Below are positions 51,301 through 59,787 of a stretch of 64,000 nucleotides of DNA, one piece after another. Numbering within the stretch: the first letter of the stretch is position 1; each line of letters starts with the position of its first letter. The stretch is from JANWJE01 sp044326545. GTDB taxonomy: Bacteria; Chlamydiota; Chlamydiia; Chlamydiales; Parachlamydiaceae. A program made the position numbers and the translations under genes. Under the pieces are notes generated by a model. The model made no database searches. It worked only from the letters and a program-made list of their open reading frames with translations, and had not been told where the DNA came from. The stretch covers positions 1-64,000 of the forward strand of contig JBIRBM010000003.1 of assembly GCA_044326545.1 (NCBI GenBank). The letters run 5' to 3'.

Positions 51301-53719
51301 TCAATTGAAAGAGTTCAATTTTGAGTCTCTTGATTGCAAGGGTATCGCGATCGATGGTTTTTTGAATAAGGGCGATTTGATCTTCAATCTCATCTTTGGT
51401 TATGTTGAACTGATGGGAATAGCGAGCGTCTTGAATCACTTGAATTCTTGCAAGCAACTGCTCTATTTCCTCTAACCGATCTGATTTTTTACCGATAGCT
51501 AAGATCTCCCCATATTTTTCTAAAATGGCGATTCTGAGATTTTCTTCATATTCATTGAGATCGATTCCCTTTTCTATTAGAAGAGCTATCTTAAAGTCCA
51601 TATCGACATTGCGCACCTCAAAATCAGCCCCTAATTCAGCTGCTAATAACCGAGCTGCCTGCTCTGTTTGAATTGAATTATTATCTGTTCTGAGATAAGC
51701 GGCCTTGACTGTGTGAAAAATCGTAGCCTTTGAAAGGAAGTGAATCAATTCCTCTTGAGGGATCTTTTTTAACTGATGCCACAACACTCTTAAACAATCT
51801 CCTATTGTCTGGATGTTCTCCTTTTTAAGGAGGCTCTTCATCTCTTCAATTTTTTGTCCGGCATCATCTGAACTAATGATTGAGAAAAAATCAACCCCTT
51901 TACATAGTGTTTGCAAATTTTTATCGCTCAATTTTTGGTTGGTGACATCGCCGCTATCGTTCACTTGCTGCGTCAAAAAACGAGAGCAAAACATGTTCAA
52001 GTCAAATTCTCTATGATTGAGTTTTAATTCCTCAATGATTGTCTTTAAAGCTTTATCGATACTTGTTGTTTCTTTGATTAAGCTGCGCATGCGCAGCTCT
52101 ATTGCTTTGGATCGAACGATGATGGTGTGAGCAGAATCAAACCCTCCACTTAACGAAATAAAATACCCCCAGTAGTTTTTATTTCCACGAGGAAGCATTT
52201 TTCCTTTAACAAGTGTTGAAAAGTTCTCTAAATGCTTCAGTAGATTGGAGTAGGCATAACTTGTCTCTTGATAGAATTTAGGGTAGACATGTTTCGTTTC
52301 GTCACCAAATGCGATATTCAATCTTTGCTTACCTGAATAGTACTCTGTTTCATTGATTGCCTCAATGATTGCCTGTTGCCCTGAAGGCTTCGTCCAATGA
52401 GGAGAGGAGACGTGATCTTCAGGAATCCTTCCATAATGGTAGCTGCTTAAATGACGAACTTTAACAACTTCTTTCGACACTTCGGCACACATGACAGTGC
52501 CATCAAAGGAGACTGATCCTCCAGGTGTTCCAAACGAATTGTTGTAAAAAATTCGCTTAAGAATTTCATTTTCATTCATATCTGATTGATAAGTTTCACC
52601 GATTAACTTAAGAAGCCGCTCTCGTGTGTGGTATTTTCCGGTTGCACTTGGGCTTCCGTTTGGGATGAGTACCACGTCGGAGCATTTAAGTTGTTGATAA
52701 AGCTTGTTTTTTTTGCGAATTTCATTTTTCACTTCATTTTCACCCTCGGATTTCATTTGGAAATAATCTTCTTTAAAATCTGCAAATGTCTCATTCAGTC
52801 TTTTATCAAGGCTCTGGATTGTTTTTTGATCAAAACTCTTTTTTAAATTTCCGGAAAAAGAGAGTGGAGCTTTATCTTCTAAAAGCAAAAATGATTGAAG
52901 TTGGAGTTTAAATGCACAATATTGATCATGCGTCATCCGATGGGTTGCAATAGCATGAGCACACAAGGTGGTTTTAAGATAATCGTTGAGGATCCCTTCA
53001 AGATCTTTGTCCAAAGAATTGAGTTGATCTGTTCCTATAAACATTTCTTCACAAATGACCATCGAGACCTTTTCTTGCTCAATTTGAATCGCAGCGTCGC
53101 TAAAGATATGACCGGCAGCTTCAGCGCCTACTTTGTAGAGATAATTCTGATTAAACATTTTGATTTGAGTTCCTGCTTTGCAGGGGACGAAAAAGCGCGT
53201 TTCATATTCAACCCCTCGGCATCGACCGATATTATTTGCCAGCTCCTCTTTTCCTTTTATTGACACGATTTTTCCATTTTTAATAAGCGCGTGGAGAATC
53301 ACCCGCTCTTTGTCGTTTGTGTAGTAGGGAAACCCAATGGTAAGGGAAACATGATTGACAGTCTCTTTTTGAAGGGACATTAAAGCTTTTTCAATGCGTT
53401 GATTGAAAAATGTCGGCGCTATTTGAAATAAATCCCCACAGTCGTAAGAGGTTAAGGAAAGCTCTGTAGAATGAAGGAGAAGATGTGTGTTGTGTTGTCC
53501 GCTTTTACTGCGCACCTCAATTGATTCTTTAATCAGTGTAATGATGGCATCGACATTTTTTTCAATCCGCATGGGAAAAAGATGTGCAATCAGATTTTCA
53601 ACTTTGATTTTTGTTTTATGGGGTTTTTTTTTGAAAGAAAATAGAAAGGTGTAAATGTTATTGATTTTGAATTCAAATAATTTATCAAAAAAAATAGTTA
53701 AATAAAATAAAGTGATCAT
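48368..53719 (-). CDS. Giant glutamine-dependent NAD+ synthetase relative with degenerate second copy
   Basis: 1783 residues. The first half reads as a NadE: glutaminase (nitrilase) domain at about 35-430 with E86 in STELSLTSYDCGDLF, a Lys near 155-157, and C223 in MVICEEMF; then an ATP-pyrophosphatase domain with the P-loop SLSGGFDSA at 522-530, KAAYLRTDNNSIQTEQAARL at 672-691 and IENIQARVRAAKNW near 840. From about 1150 a second nitrilase-like fold appears (IVVIPDIIGADLGDNL, NAVGNPAGIQVFNG) but lacks the Glu and Cys. A second synthetase-like part follows (MSLDSPESLYTLAVMKKRIE at 1407-1426, and GGRLHAGAVGLGASLSLKE late), with the P-loop broken. It looks like tandem duplication with decay of copy two. 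Normal NadE is 540-700 residues. Confidence 0.75.
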   Translation of the reverse strand: MITLFYLTIFFDKLFEFKINNIYTFLFSFKKKPHKTKIKVENLIAHLFPMRIEKNVDAIITLIKESIEVRSKSGQHNTHLLLHSTELSLTSYDCGDLFQIAPTFFNQRIEKALMSLQKETVNHVSLTIGFPYYTNDKERVILHALIKNGKIVSIKGKEELANNIGRCRGVEYETRFFVPCKAGTQIKMFNQNYLYKVGAEAAGHIFSDAAIQIEQEKVSMVICEEMFIGTDQLNSLDKDLEGILNDYLKTTLCAHAIATHRMTHDQYCAFKLQLQSFLLLEDKAPLSFSGNLKKSFDQKTIQSLDKRLNETFADFKEDYFQMKSEGENEVKNEIRKKNKLYQQLKCSDVVLIPNGSPSATGKYHTRERLLKLIGETYQSDMNENEILKRIFYNNSFGTPGGSVSFDGTVMCAEVSKEVVKVRHLSSYHYGRIPEDHVSSPHWTKPSGQQAIIEAINETEYYSGKQRLNIAFGDETKHVYPKFYQETSYAYSNLLKHLENFSTLVKGKMLPRGNKNYWGYFISLSGGFDSAHTIIVRSKAIELRMRSLIKETTSIDKALKTIIEELKLNHREFDLNMFCSRFLTQQVNDSGDVTNQKLSDKNLQTLCKGVDFFSIISSDDAGQKIEEMKSLLKKENIQTIGDCLRVLWHQLKKIPQEELIHFLSKATIFHTVKAAYLRTDNNSIQTEQAARLLAAELGADFEVRNVDMDFKIALLIEKGIDLNEYEENLRIAILEKYGEILAIGKKSDRLEEIEQLLARIQVIQDARYSHQFNITKDEIEDQIALIQKTIDRDTLAIKRLKIELFQLINTNADLSTHAQQQTVLDSFKVHNWFESLSGLEIENIQARVRAAKNWEIASQYGLIPTSNPNTDEAKQGYTTYLGDLHAGIESSTADLRKIEILAEMALLMKIGLHDETQFDGKIEPIQSIYHTFTHPPSAELQLVGDAHFSQQTDEDSYGMSYFELSLIGDKLFELSNNGAQFISMREVFERLEDHPLFHGHHQWQIFSKIDQVYRQWFFATFKRRAAPWQMTNSDVSVDHHVNNRTEFSGFDNAIRYERADLLLTLLIKEEILSGDLNTLRKNLLINPQFQEKLQSIIWSNQDPKDLKVLIKRFADFPQLLNDLIRKRVGVMDPSIYNVKEPALLSGEMILPKAEKEIVGIPIDLKARDIAGNLYQAKKAVLKGYKAGHRIVVIPDIIGADLGDNLRRVSQKHIDVMLEELARFACDLSSDLALIVGHPTFDNTTEDRSCRYYQSGSIIHNHTIVKTFHATTISNNGDMPGPNYDRRTFQPKETLQETVTLNGKTYYVLIGDSTLPQELTGKSVQVIHIGSMEASSQLKAVKKIDPSLFSISVNAVGNPAGIQVFNGRVIEVGDDIRDFEEEDQLPAAIIKRDARWVHDYLPLSGKITMSLDSPESLYTLAVMKKRIEMKLKKPCDSIDFNAHVDVVAAHFSDEKDVVETLYDAANEVLGFDLPRSDANHHTNLYEIDTFQSLFLRNALVGDLNLNAFTDIEEEDTWLAFDSKLKEVLKKRKTVTKEALNDLKELLRTSDAFQKSQKQTWEREKKSCFESLISFDVYINMQIDLIMDRIRDYVPLVETQERLRAVFTWLLSARDGGEGQILFNNIARNDLCCSRQNLFGGRLHAGAVGLGASLSLKEMMEAILQGNQKPTIRALFEEKMNEEMVPGLKRREVDAIFEFIKDHQFDIRTILESDLFNEEKTLKPKMGKLETFITLWEKNIWDRHAIPNGPHTKYSIDQQTSFREPLRGSWLSDQLLELKKIFKHDL

Positions 53720-53861
53720 GATTAATCATCAAAAATGAGATTTTCACAAAAATGAAAGATGAGTTCAATCTAAATTTGAAAAAATCTCAGAAATCGGGTT
53801 TGAAATTTTTCATTAAAATTTTTCAATGTGTTAAATATTGGAGAAAATAAGGAGAGCCTTT

Positions 53862-55262
53862 ATGTTTTTCCAACGAATTTTTACACCGGGTTTAGCGATC
53901 AATTCCTACCTATTAGGAGATGAAAAAACAAAGAAATGTGCTGTTGTTGATCCTACCCGTCATGTGGTTCCTCTCATTGTTCAAGCACAAAATGCCGGAT
54001 TTGAGATCTCGTATGTGATTGAAACCCATGTTCATGCCGATTATGTCTCAGGAGCCAAGGAACTTAAGCATCAGCTTAATGAACAGCCTCTTATTTATGC
54101 ATCAGGAATGGGTGGAGCCCAATGGATTCCGCGTTATACCGATGTCGTGGTTGAAAAGGGGACTCAAATTGAGTTTGGAGATTTGCGTTTAGAGGCCGTC
54201 CATGCTCCCGGGCATACTCCGGAGCACATCATTTGGTTGTGCTATGATCAATCAAGGAGTGTCACAACCCCTTGGTTTGTCTTGACCGGCGACTCTTTAT
54301 TTGTAGGGAGTGTTGGGCGCCCCGACTTATTGGGAGCTAAAGAAATGGACATCTTAGCACCAGAGCTTTACACAACCATTTTTGATGTGTTGGGGGGATT
54401 GCCCGATTTCGTTGAAATCTTTCCGGCCCATGGCCAAGGCTCTCTTTGCGGAAAAGGGTTAAAATCGAGAGGATCGTCGACGATTGGATATGAGCGTCGA
54501 TTCAATCCCTACTTTAAGCATGACTCATTAGAACATTGGGTGAATCATCTGATTGAAGGGCTTTCTGCGATTCCTCCCTACTTTCCTTATCTAAAAAAAA
54601 TCAATGTTGAAGGCCCGCCACTTCTGAGCACTTTAAAAACGCATATGTGGGATCAAAAAAATAGTCCGGATATTAAAGAATTGTTTCTTCTCGATGTACG
54701 TCATCAAGAATCTTTTGCTTTTTCTTATCTTCCAGGATCACTCAATATCCCCTATTCCCATTCGTTTACTCATTGGGCAGGATGGATGGTTCCAAATCAA
54801 ACACCGATTGGTTTAATTGTTGAAAATTCTCATCTCTATTCTGAAGTGATTGATCAGTTGCGATTGATGGGATTCGACCAAGAGATTTGGGTCATTGAAT
54901 TGCTACAAGATGGTAAGAATGATTTCTGTACATTTTCTTCTTTTCCATTTATACAAGTGGAAGATGTGGCTCACTTAAGTCCTGATTTTAACTCTTTATT
55001 TCTTTTAGATGTGCGTACACCAGAAGAGTGGTGTGTCGAGCATATTCCAGGGGCGCACCATATAGAGCTGAATGATTTGGAGCATCATCTTGATCAAATT
55101 CCAATTGATCAAACGATCGCCATTGTATGCAGAAGTGGACAAAGAGCCTCTTTGGCAGCCTCATTATTGCTTAAACATGGTTTTCCCTTAGTGAATAACA
55201 TTCGAGGAGGCATTCAAATGTGGAAGCAAGCAGGATTGCCTTTAGTCAGTGAATTGAAATAA
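53862..55262 (+). CDS. Persulfide dioxygenase-rhodanese fusion (CstB-like)
   Basis: A 466-residue cytosolic protein: metallo-beta-lactamase domain at about 1-240 followed by two rhodanese domains. The MBL iron site shows ETHVHADYVSGAKEL, HAPGHTPEHI, and the aspartate in LTGDSLFVGSVGRPDLLG, as in ETHE1-type persulfide dioxygenases; FPAHGQGSLCGKG and STIGYERRFNPY match CstB-type fusions. The first rhodanese lacks a catalytic Cys (VENSHLYSE) while the second has CRSGQRAS, the same split seen in CstB. It should oxidise low-molecular-weight persulfides to thiosulfate/sulfite. The ATG follows AAGGAGAG. A 1-Cys peroxiredoxin gene begins 16 bp later, forming a thiol-stress operon. Confidence 0.88.
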   Translation: MFFQRIFTPGLAINSYLLGDEKTKKCAVVDPTRHVVPLIVQAQNAGFEISYVIETHVHADYVSGAKELKHQLNEQPLIYASGMGGAQWIPRYTDVVVEKGTQIEFGDLRLEAVHAPGHTPEHIIWLCYDQSRSVTTPWFVLTGDSLFVGSVGRPDLLGAKEMDILAPELYTTIFDVLGGLPDFVEIFPAHGQGSLCGKGLKSRGSSTIGYERRFNPYFKHDSLEHWVNHLIEGLSAIPPYFPYLKKINVEGPPLLSTLKTHMWDQKNSPDIKELFLLDVRHQESFAFSYLPGSLNIPYSHSFTHWAGWMVPNQTPIGLIVENSHLYSEVIDQLRLMGFDQEIWVIELLQDGKNDFCTFSSFPFIQVEDVAHLSPDFNSLFLLDVRTPEEWCVEHIPGAHHIELNDLEHHLDQIPIDQTIAIVCRSGQRASLAASLLLKHGFPLVNNIRGGIQMWKQAGLPLVSELK

Positions 55263-55278
55263 ACAATGTAGAGGTTTT

Positions 55279-55941
55279 ATGACAACCGATTTATCTTCTA
55301 GTATAAAAAATGTAAAAATTGGCGATATCGCACCCAATTTTAAAGCTGAAACAACCGCCGGCTGTATTGATTTTCATGATTGGATAGGGGATGCATGGTG
55401 CCTTTTCTTCTCTCACCCCAAAGATTTTACTCCTGTTTGTACGACAGAACTTGGAGAAGTTGCTCGGCTAAAAGAGGAATTTGATCATCGCAATACTAAG
55501 GCGATCGCTTTGAGTGTCTGTCCTCTTAAAGATCATCAAGAGTGGATCAAAGACATTAATGAGACTCAGCATACTGTGGTGAATTATCCTGTGATCAGCG
55601 ATGAAAATGGCTCTATCGCCCATCTTTATGGGATGATCCATCCAAACGCCAGTGATACATTTACTGTCCGAAATGTGTTTATCATTGATCCTAAGAAGAG
55701 AGTCAGACTCATGTTAATTTATCCAGCTTCGACAGGGCGTAATTTTAAAGAAATCCTTCGAGTTTTAGATTCCCTTCAATTGACAGATCATCATAGCGTG
55801 GCTACACCTGCTAACTGGGAATGGGGAGAAGAATGCGTCATTTTACCAAGTATCACTGATCAGCAGACCCTCAATACACTGTTTCCAAAAGGCTATAAAC
55901 AAATCAAGCCTTATCTACGTTTAACGCCTCAACCTGATTAG
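55279..55941 (+). CDS. 1-Cys peroxiredoxin (Prx6-like)
   Basis: A 220-residue thiol peroxidase reducing H2O2, organic peroxides or peroxynitrite. The peroxidatic cysteine sits in HPKDFTPVCTTELGEVARL, the Prx6 form of PVCTTE. The long C-terminal arm (ATPANWEWGEECVILPS) is typical of Prx6/AhpE-type enzymes, which lack a dedicated resolving Cys. GAGG precedes the ATG. It is the second gene of an operon with the CstB-like enzyme. A perfect terminator at 55999-56037 follows. Confidence 0.93.
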   Translation: MTTDLSSSIKNVKIGDIAPNFKAETTAGCIDFHDWIGDAWCLFFSHPKDFTPVCTTELGEVARLKEEFDHRNTKAIALSVCPLKDHQEWIKDINETQHTVVNYPVISDENGSIAHLYGMIHPNASDTFTVRNVFIIDPKKRVRLMLIYPASTGRNFKEILRVLDSLQLTDHHSVATPANWEWGEECVILPSITDQQTLNTLFPKGYKQIKPYLRLTPQPD

Positions 55942-55998
55942 AAAAAGGTCTATTCTTCCGTTGGTTTGCGCGAGAATCTCACCGATAGAAAATCACAC

Positions 55999-56037
55999 TC
56001 TGGTCCCTATTTTTTAATAGGGACCAGACTCTTTTTT
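55999..56037 (+). terminator. Rho-independent terminator; GGTCCCTATT repeat (copy 2)
   Basis: TCTGGTCCCTATT (55999-56011), loop TTTT, exact complement ending at 56028, then a T run at 56032-56037. The 5' flank GATAGAAAATC (55984-55994) and GGTCCCTATT are shared with 18784-18812. It ends the CstB-peroxiredoxin operon; the small convergent gene on the minus strand ends 18 bp further on. Confidence 0.85.
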
Positions 56038-56054
56038 GCAATTTTTTGGACCTA

Positions 56055-56264
56055 TTATCTTCCAGTCCATTTCCCTGTTGAGCAGCCTCTATGGCCCTCT
56101 TCTGTGCTGCAATCACATCCTTTCTCAGAATAGCATCCACAGTGAGTCTGAGTCTTGCATTTACAATCTCTGCATCCACAATGCCCTTTTTCAATCTGTT
56201 GCGAAAACAAGAGTCCAGTCAATAAAAAAGATGCTCCTAAGGCTAGGAGAGGTAAAAGTTTCAT
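56055..56264 (-). CDS. Small exported cysteine-rich peptide
   Basis: A 69-residue peptide with a signal sequence (LLPLLALGASFLLTGLLF) followed by a 47-residue mature part containing about eight cysteines in repeating arrays (GHCGCRDCKCK, HCGCYSEKGCDCS). AAAGGA precedes the ATG. The Cys-x-Cys pattern could bind metal or form disulfides in the periplasm or cell envelope. A different minus-strand frame at 55979-56194 overlaps but has no signal or ribosome site. The family is not recognised. Confidence 0.65.
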   Translation of the reverse strand: MKLLPLLALGASFLLTGLLFSQQIEKGHCGCRDCKCKTQTHCGCYSEKGCDCSTEEGHRGCSTGKWTGR

Positions 56265-56339
56265 AGCATTTTCCTTTAATTTTTAACCTGTTTTTCCTCA
56301 AATACAGGAATATGTGATATTCTCTTAATAAAGTAAACG

Positions 56340-57851
56340 TTAATTGTCAACGACGCAATGAACCCCTTTTTTGCACGTATTCGGGATGCTTTGTTTCCAG
56401 TGGAATAAGTTTGATGGATCATATTGATTTTTAATCTTGATTAAACGCTCAACATGATTGCCATAATACCGTTTTAGGTATCCCTTTCCAAGGTCATAAT
56501 CGACAATATTAGCGTAACAATACTTAGAGACTTCGGGTGGAATAGCTGAATAAAATTGACGACTCAAATTCAACACCTCTTCGCTTTGTGATTGATCATC
56601 CCAAAAATAGGCTTGAAACCACCATCCAAACGCATTTCTTGGAAAAAATGATGTGTTGAATTTGGAAAGAACCCCGCCAAACACCTCAAAATTAAAATAA
56701 ACAAGATAATTTGGATCTTTCTTTTCTAATTTTGTAAAAAAATGAGTGATCTGCTTGATGGTTTCGTCTGACATTGGTTTCATCAAGATACGGGATTTCG
56801 CTTTGTTGAAGGGGAGGGCTGGTTGGGCGATCCAATATCTGGAAAGGTCGAGATAACGGCCGGTCAAAATCTTAACGTGAGGATTTAAATCTTGAAAACT
56901 TTTTTTCCACTCAGTAAAAGGCTCGCTTCCCACTTTTAACCCATAGATGCGAATCACTAATGGGGGTGCTTCATCGGGGTGTGAGCATATTTCGTTGGGA
57001 TGTCGAATGCCTATGACTGACGAAACAGTATCTGGAATCTTTTTTACCCAAGACTGCCATGCATGCATGATAGGGGAAATAAGTGTAGGATCCCACTCCC
57101 AAGTCAATTCATAAAAGGTGACTTCAGGGATATTATGCATAAAAAATGTGAAGCCTAAAACAATTCCATAAGATCCATTTCCGGCGCCTAATAAAGCCCA
57201 AAAAAGGTCCGGGTCGTGGAGGGCGTCCACTTCAATGATCCTGCCATCTGCTTTTAAAAACGTGATACTTTTAACAGAGTCGCATGTTAATCCAAATTGA
57301 CGAATGAGTAAACCAATTCCTCCACCGAGAGTTAATCCCGCGATCCCTACGGTTGGGCATGTTCCGGTGGGAATTGCCCGATCGATCATCCCTAAGGTCT
57401 GGATCACATTTTCCAGTCGACAACCGGCTCCAATATAAACTGTTTCATCACTCATATTTGGAGTAATCGAATTGAAATTTTGAAGGTCAAGCACATAATC
57501 AGAAGAGAGTGATCCGGGCTCAAAACAATGTCCGCCGGACCGAACAGAAAAGTTGAGATGATATTTTTTCAATGTGAGCAAAGTCTCTTGAGCTTCTTGA
57601 AATGTTCTGGGCATGATAATCGCTTTTGGGAAGTAAACAAAGCGTCGATTGAAGATGAGGCGGGCTGTGTTATACTCCACGTTCGCAGGATAAATTGCAT
57701 AAGGGAGATTTTGCAACTCTGTTGGAATGCATGGAGTCATTTTTAATGGGCAAATGTCATGAATTCCTTCTCTAGCCTCAAGGTAAATTAAAGACCAAGA
57801 GAATAAAAAAAGAAATAAAGTTAACGTCTGCTTAGTCAAATGATTGTTCAT
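56340..57851 (-). CDS. Exported FAD-dependent berberine-bridge-like oxidase
   Basis: A 503-residue exported flavoprotein with a signal peptide (TLTLFLFLFSWSLIYLEA). The PCMH FAD-binding domain shows SVRSGGHCFEPGSLS, in which the histidine normally carries the 8-alpha covalent FAD bond, and GTCPTVGIAGLTLGGGIGLL, in which the Cys is placed like the second (6-S-cysteinyl) bond of berberine-bridge enzymes. LLGAGNGSYGIVLGFTF follows. The C-terminal BBE segment reads NIVDYDLGKGYLKRYYG and IKNQYDPSNLFHWKQSIP. It probably oxidises an alcohol, sugar or aromatic substrate with O2. The ATG at 57851 follows GAGGGA. Confidence 0.85.
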   Translation of the reverse strand: MNNHLTKQTLTLFLFLFSWSLIYLEAREGIHDICPLKMTPCIPTELQNLPYAIYPANVEYNTARLIFNRRFVYFPKAIIMPRTFQEAQETLLTLKKYHLNFSVRSGGHCFEPGSLSSDYVLDLQNFNSITPNMSDETVYIGAGCRLENVIQTLGMIDRAIPTGTCPTVGIAGLTLGGGIGLLIRQFGLTCDSVKSITFLKADGRIIEVDALHDPDLFWALLGAGNGSYGIVLGFTFFMHNIPEVTFYELTWEWDPTLISPIMHAWQSWVKKIPDTVSSVIGIRHPNEICSHPDEAPPLVIRIYGLKVGSEPFTEWKKSFQDLNPHVKILTGRYLDLSRYWIAQPALPFNKAKSRILMKPMSDETIKQITHFFTKLEKKDPNYLVYFNFEVFGGVLSKFNTSFFPRNAFGWWFQAYFWDDQSQSEEVLNLSRQFYSAIPPEVSKYCYANIVDYDLGKGYLKRYYGNHVERLIKIKNQYDPSNLFHWKQSIPNTCKKGVHCVVDN

Positions 57852-58035
57852 CGTTTCCCTCATATTTTTGAACACCGTTCTTTTCTCCCAAGAGACGGGA
57901 AAATAGCAAAAATTAAATTTCTTTCAAAGATTAATTATTTATTAATAAGACCTATCATTTTTAATTGATTTTAATTTTTTTTGATGTAAAATATGCTAAA
58001 AATCATTTTTAACCTCCATAAAAAAATAGGCTATT

Positions 58036-59586
58036 ATGAATTTCTTAACTAATAATCCTTTAGGTTCACAGTCAATTAATCAAACTTTAATTCGCGAAAA
58101 TCAGGCTTCGAATCTAGAAAAAAGAGACAGATCGAACGAATTAACTTCTAATCTCGATAGGTTAATAAATAATGCTTCTCTTCCCAATGAAAGGAAGAAT
58201 CAATTACATCAAGCATCTGAATCATTGATAAGAGCGTTATCTCTGCTTCCAAAACAGAATCTTGTGATTTTTTCAGAAGGGGCAACCTACGCATCTACCA
58301 ACGGTTGCTGGCCGCGGAATTCTTCGGGTCCATCAGGCCGTCCATCGACCGATCCGGATGAAAATCTCGCGATAAAAACGATTTTAGAAATCACCCGTTT
58401 CACACAAGGGCGTTGCCTGATTGTTGTTCCCGATAGCGGAAACAAAGAAAACACCCTTTTATTTTTAAGATCGTTAGGTTGTCAAGCGTCTGATATTAGG
58501 CAAGCCCATGTTGGCGAAGTCAATCAAATTCTTGTTGCCTCTTCTGCTGATGAAGATGGAGATTACCATTATTTTTCACCTGATCAAGAGAGTTATAAAG
58601 CCGTTGTTCTTGGCCCTCCTCTAGGAAAGGCCTATGAATTCATCAACAATCCTTTTTGCCAAAAAGTGGATATACAAGGGGATTTTCAAGCTGATCAAGA
58701 TCGCAACTTTATCTTAGATGAAGGGGGATACCCAAAAGGAACCAGCACTAATACAAGAGATTCTTCATCAAAAGATTTTTTTCGAATCGCGATGAATAGA
58801 ACAGAGCCTGTCAAGACCTATCCAAGCAGTAAAATGACATCTTTTATTTCTTTTTCTGAATTTTCCGGTTTGAATCGAAATAATACGATTTTAACCCCCG
58901 CCGATATTCAACATTGGTTGGGCAATACGATCGAGCAATTTACCACTTGTTTTTCAGGAAAAGAGACAAAATTACCAGGCTCCATGCTTAGCAAACGTCT
59001 TCAGAACTCAAGATGTTTGACTACTTTATATGGAGAAGAAAGAGCAGGAGCAATTTTAAGCTGCATGAGAGAAGATCCAAAAAAACGGATTCTTGGTTTT
59101 GAATTACTTTTTCAGTCTATCCTTCAAAATCAGTTAATTGTGTCCGGTGATGACCTTGTAGAAAAAATTCGAGATTTAGGGGTAAACTTTTTAGATTTAT
59201 TCGATGATGATAAAATTCTAGATTGGCTTGAAGATCTTCCGCAGCGTTTTAAATTTGTTAGCAAAACGATCAATTCTGATGTAGAGGAAAGTTCTCAAAG
59301 ATCTATTCAATCGGTTCGAGACATGAATTCGGACCAAAGAAAAGCAGCTTTATTCGCTATTTTTTCAGCTTTTAAAAATATCTACGACGAAAAAACGATT
59401 GGTGGGTGGAAATATGCCAATCAATTTAACCGAGATCCGATTAACCACGTGAATTATGAAGGGGCATATCTCTCAGGAGGCAAGCAAATGCCTTATGATG
59501 CTTTAGCTCTTTTGTCAGCTTGTTTGAATGTTCCAGTAGAAGATCCATTCCTCCGAGATTGGGTGTTGCTTCTGACCACAGTTTAG
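58036..59586 (+). CDS. Hypothetical 516-aa protein, possible effector
   Basis: I do not recognise this protein. It has no signal peptide or membrane helix. The first 35 residues are polar and rich in Asn, Ser and Gln (NNPLGSQSINQTLIRE), as in many type III effectors. The middle contains NLVIFSEGATYASTNGCWP and CLIVVPDSGNKENTLLFLRS, alternating strands and helices suggestive of an alpha/beta core, and KRILGFELLFQSILQNQ. C-terminal GGWKYANQFNRDPINHVNYE is distinctive. AGG precedes the ATG, and a terminator begins just after the stop. It precedes the candidate deubiquitinase gene, with its own promoter region between them. Confidence 0.6.
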   Translation: MNFLTNNPLGSQSINQTLIRENQASNLEKRDRSNELTSNLDRLINNASLPNERKNQLHQASESLIRALSLLPKQNLVIFSEGATYASTNGCWPRNSSGPSGRPSTDPDENLAIKTILEITRFTQGRCLIVVPDSGNKENTLLFLRSLGCQASDIRQAHVGEVNQILVASSADEDGDYHYFSPDQESYKAVVLGPPLGKAYEFINNPFCQKVDIQGDFQADQDRNFILDEGGYPKGTSTNTRDSSSKDFFRIAMNRTEPVKTYPSSKMTSFISFSEFSGLNRNNTILTPADIQHWLGNTIEQFTTCFSGKETKLPGSMLSKRLQNSRCLTTLYGEERAGAILSCMREDPKKRILGFELLFQSILQNQLIVSGDDLVEKIRDLGVNFLDLFDDDKILDWLEDLPQRFKFVSKTINSDVEESSQRSIQSVRDMNSDQRKAALFAIFSAFKNIYDEKTIGGWKYANQFNRDPINHVNYEGAYLSGGKQMPYDALALLSACLNVPVEDPFLRDWVLLLTTV

Positions 59587-59590
59587 CAGG

Positions 59591-59626
59591 CTCCCACTAG
59601 CAAAAATTTGTTAGGGGCTACTTTTT
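59591..59626 (+). terminator. Terminator after the 516-aa gene
   Basis: CTAGCAAA and TTTGTTAG form an 8-bp stem that CCC/GGG extends past a bulged A; CTTTTTGTTT follows. It starts 5 bp after the stop codon. Confidence 0.65.
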
Positions 59627-59710
59627 GTTTAAATGCTGTTAATCCATTGCCTAAAAAATTAACGGAACGAAGACTCTAAAGGCAACAGACACACTGGAAC
59701 GATCGAGATT

Positions 59711-59739
59711 TAAGGGTTAGGTCGATGACCTGACCCTTA
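59711..59739. repeat. 13-bp hairpin in the spacer before the candidate deubiquitinase gene
   Basis: TAAGGGTTAGGTC (59711-59723), loop GAT, GACCTGACCCTTA (59727-59739), complementary except for one G-T. No T-tract, so it is not a simple terminator. Confidence 0.6.
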
Positions 59740-59787
59740 TACACAACTCTAAAATTTAGTATGTTGGACCTTTGGATGACTCTATAC

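Noticed and set aside
53720..53861. Origin-like AT-rich stretch
   Set aside because: It is AT-rich but has no DnaA boxes or iterons; it is best read as a divergent promoter region.
55979..56194. 71-codon minus-strand frame overlapping the Cys-rich peptide
   Set aside because: It runs through the terminator hairpin, lacks a ribosome site and signal, and competes with a frame that has both.
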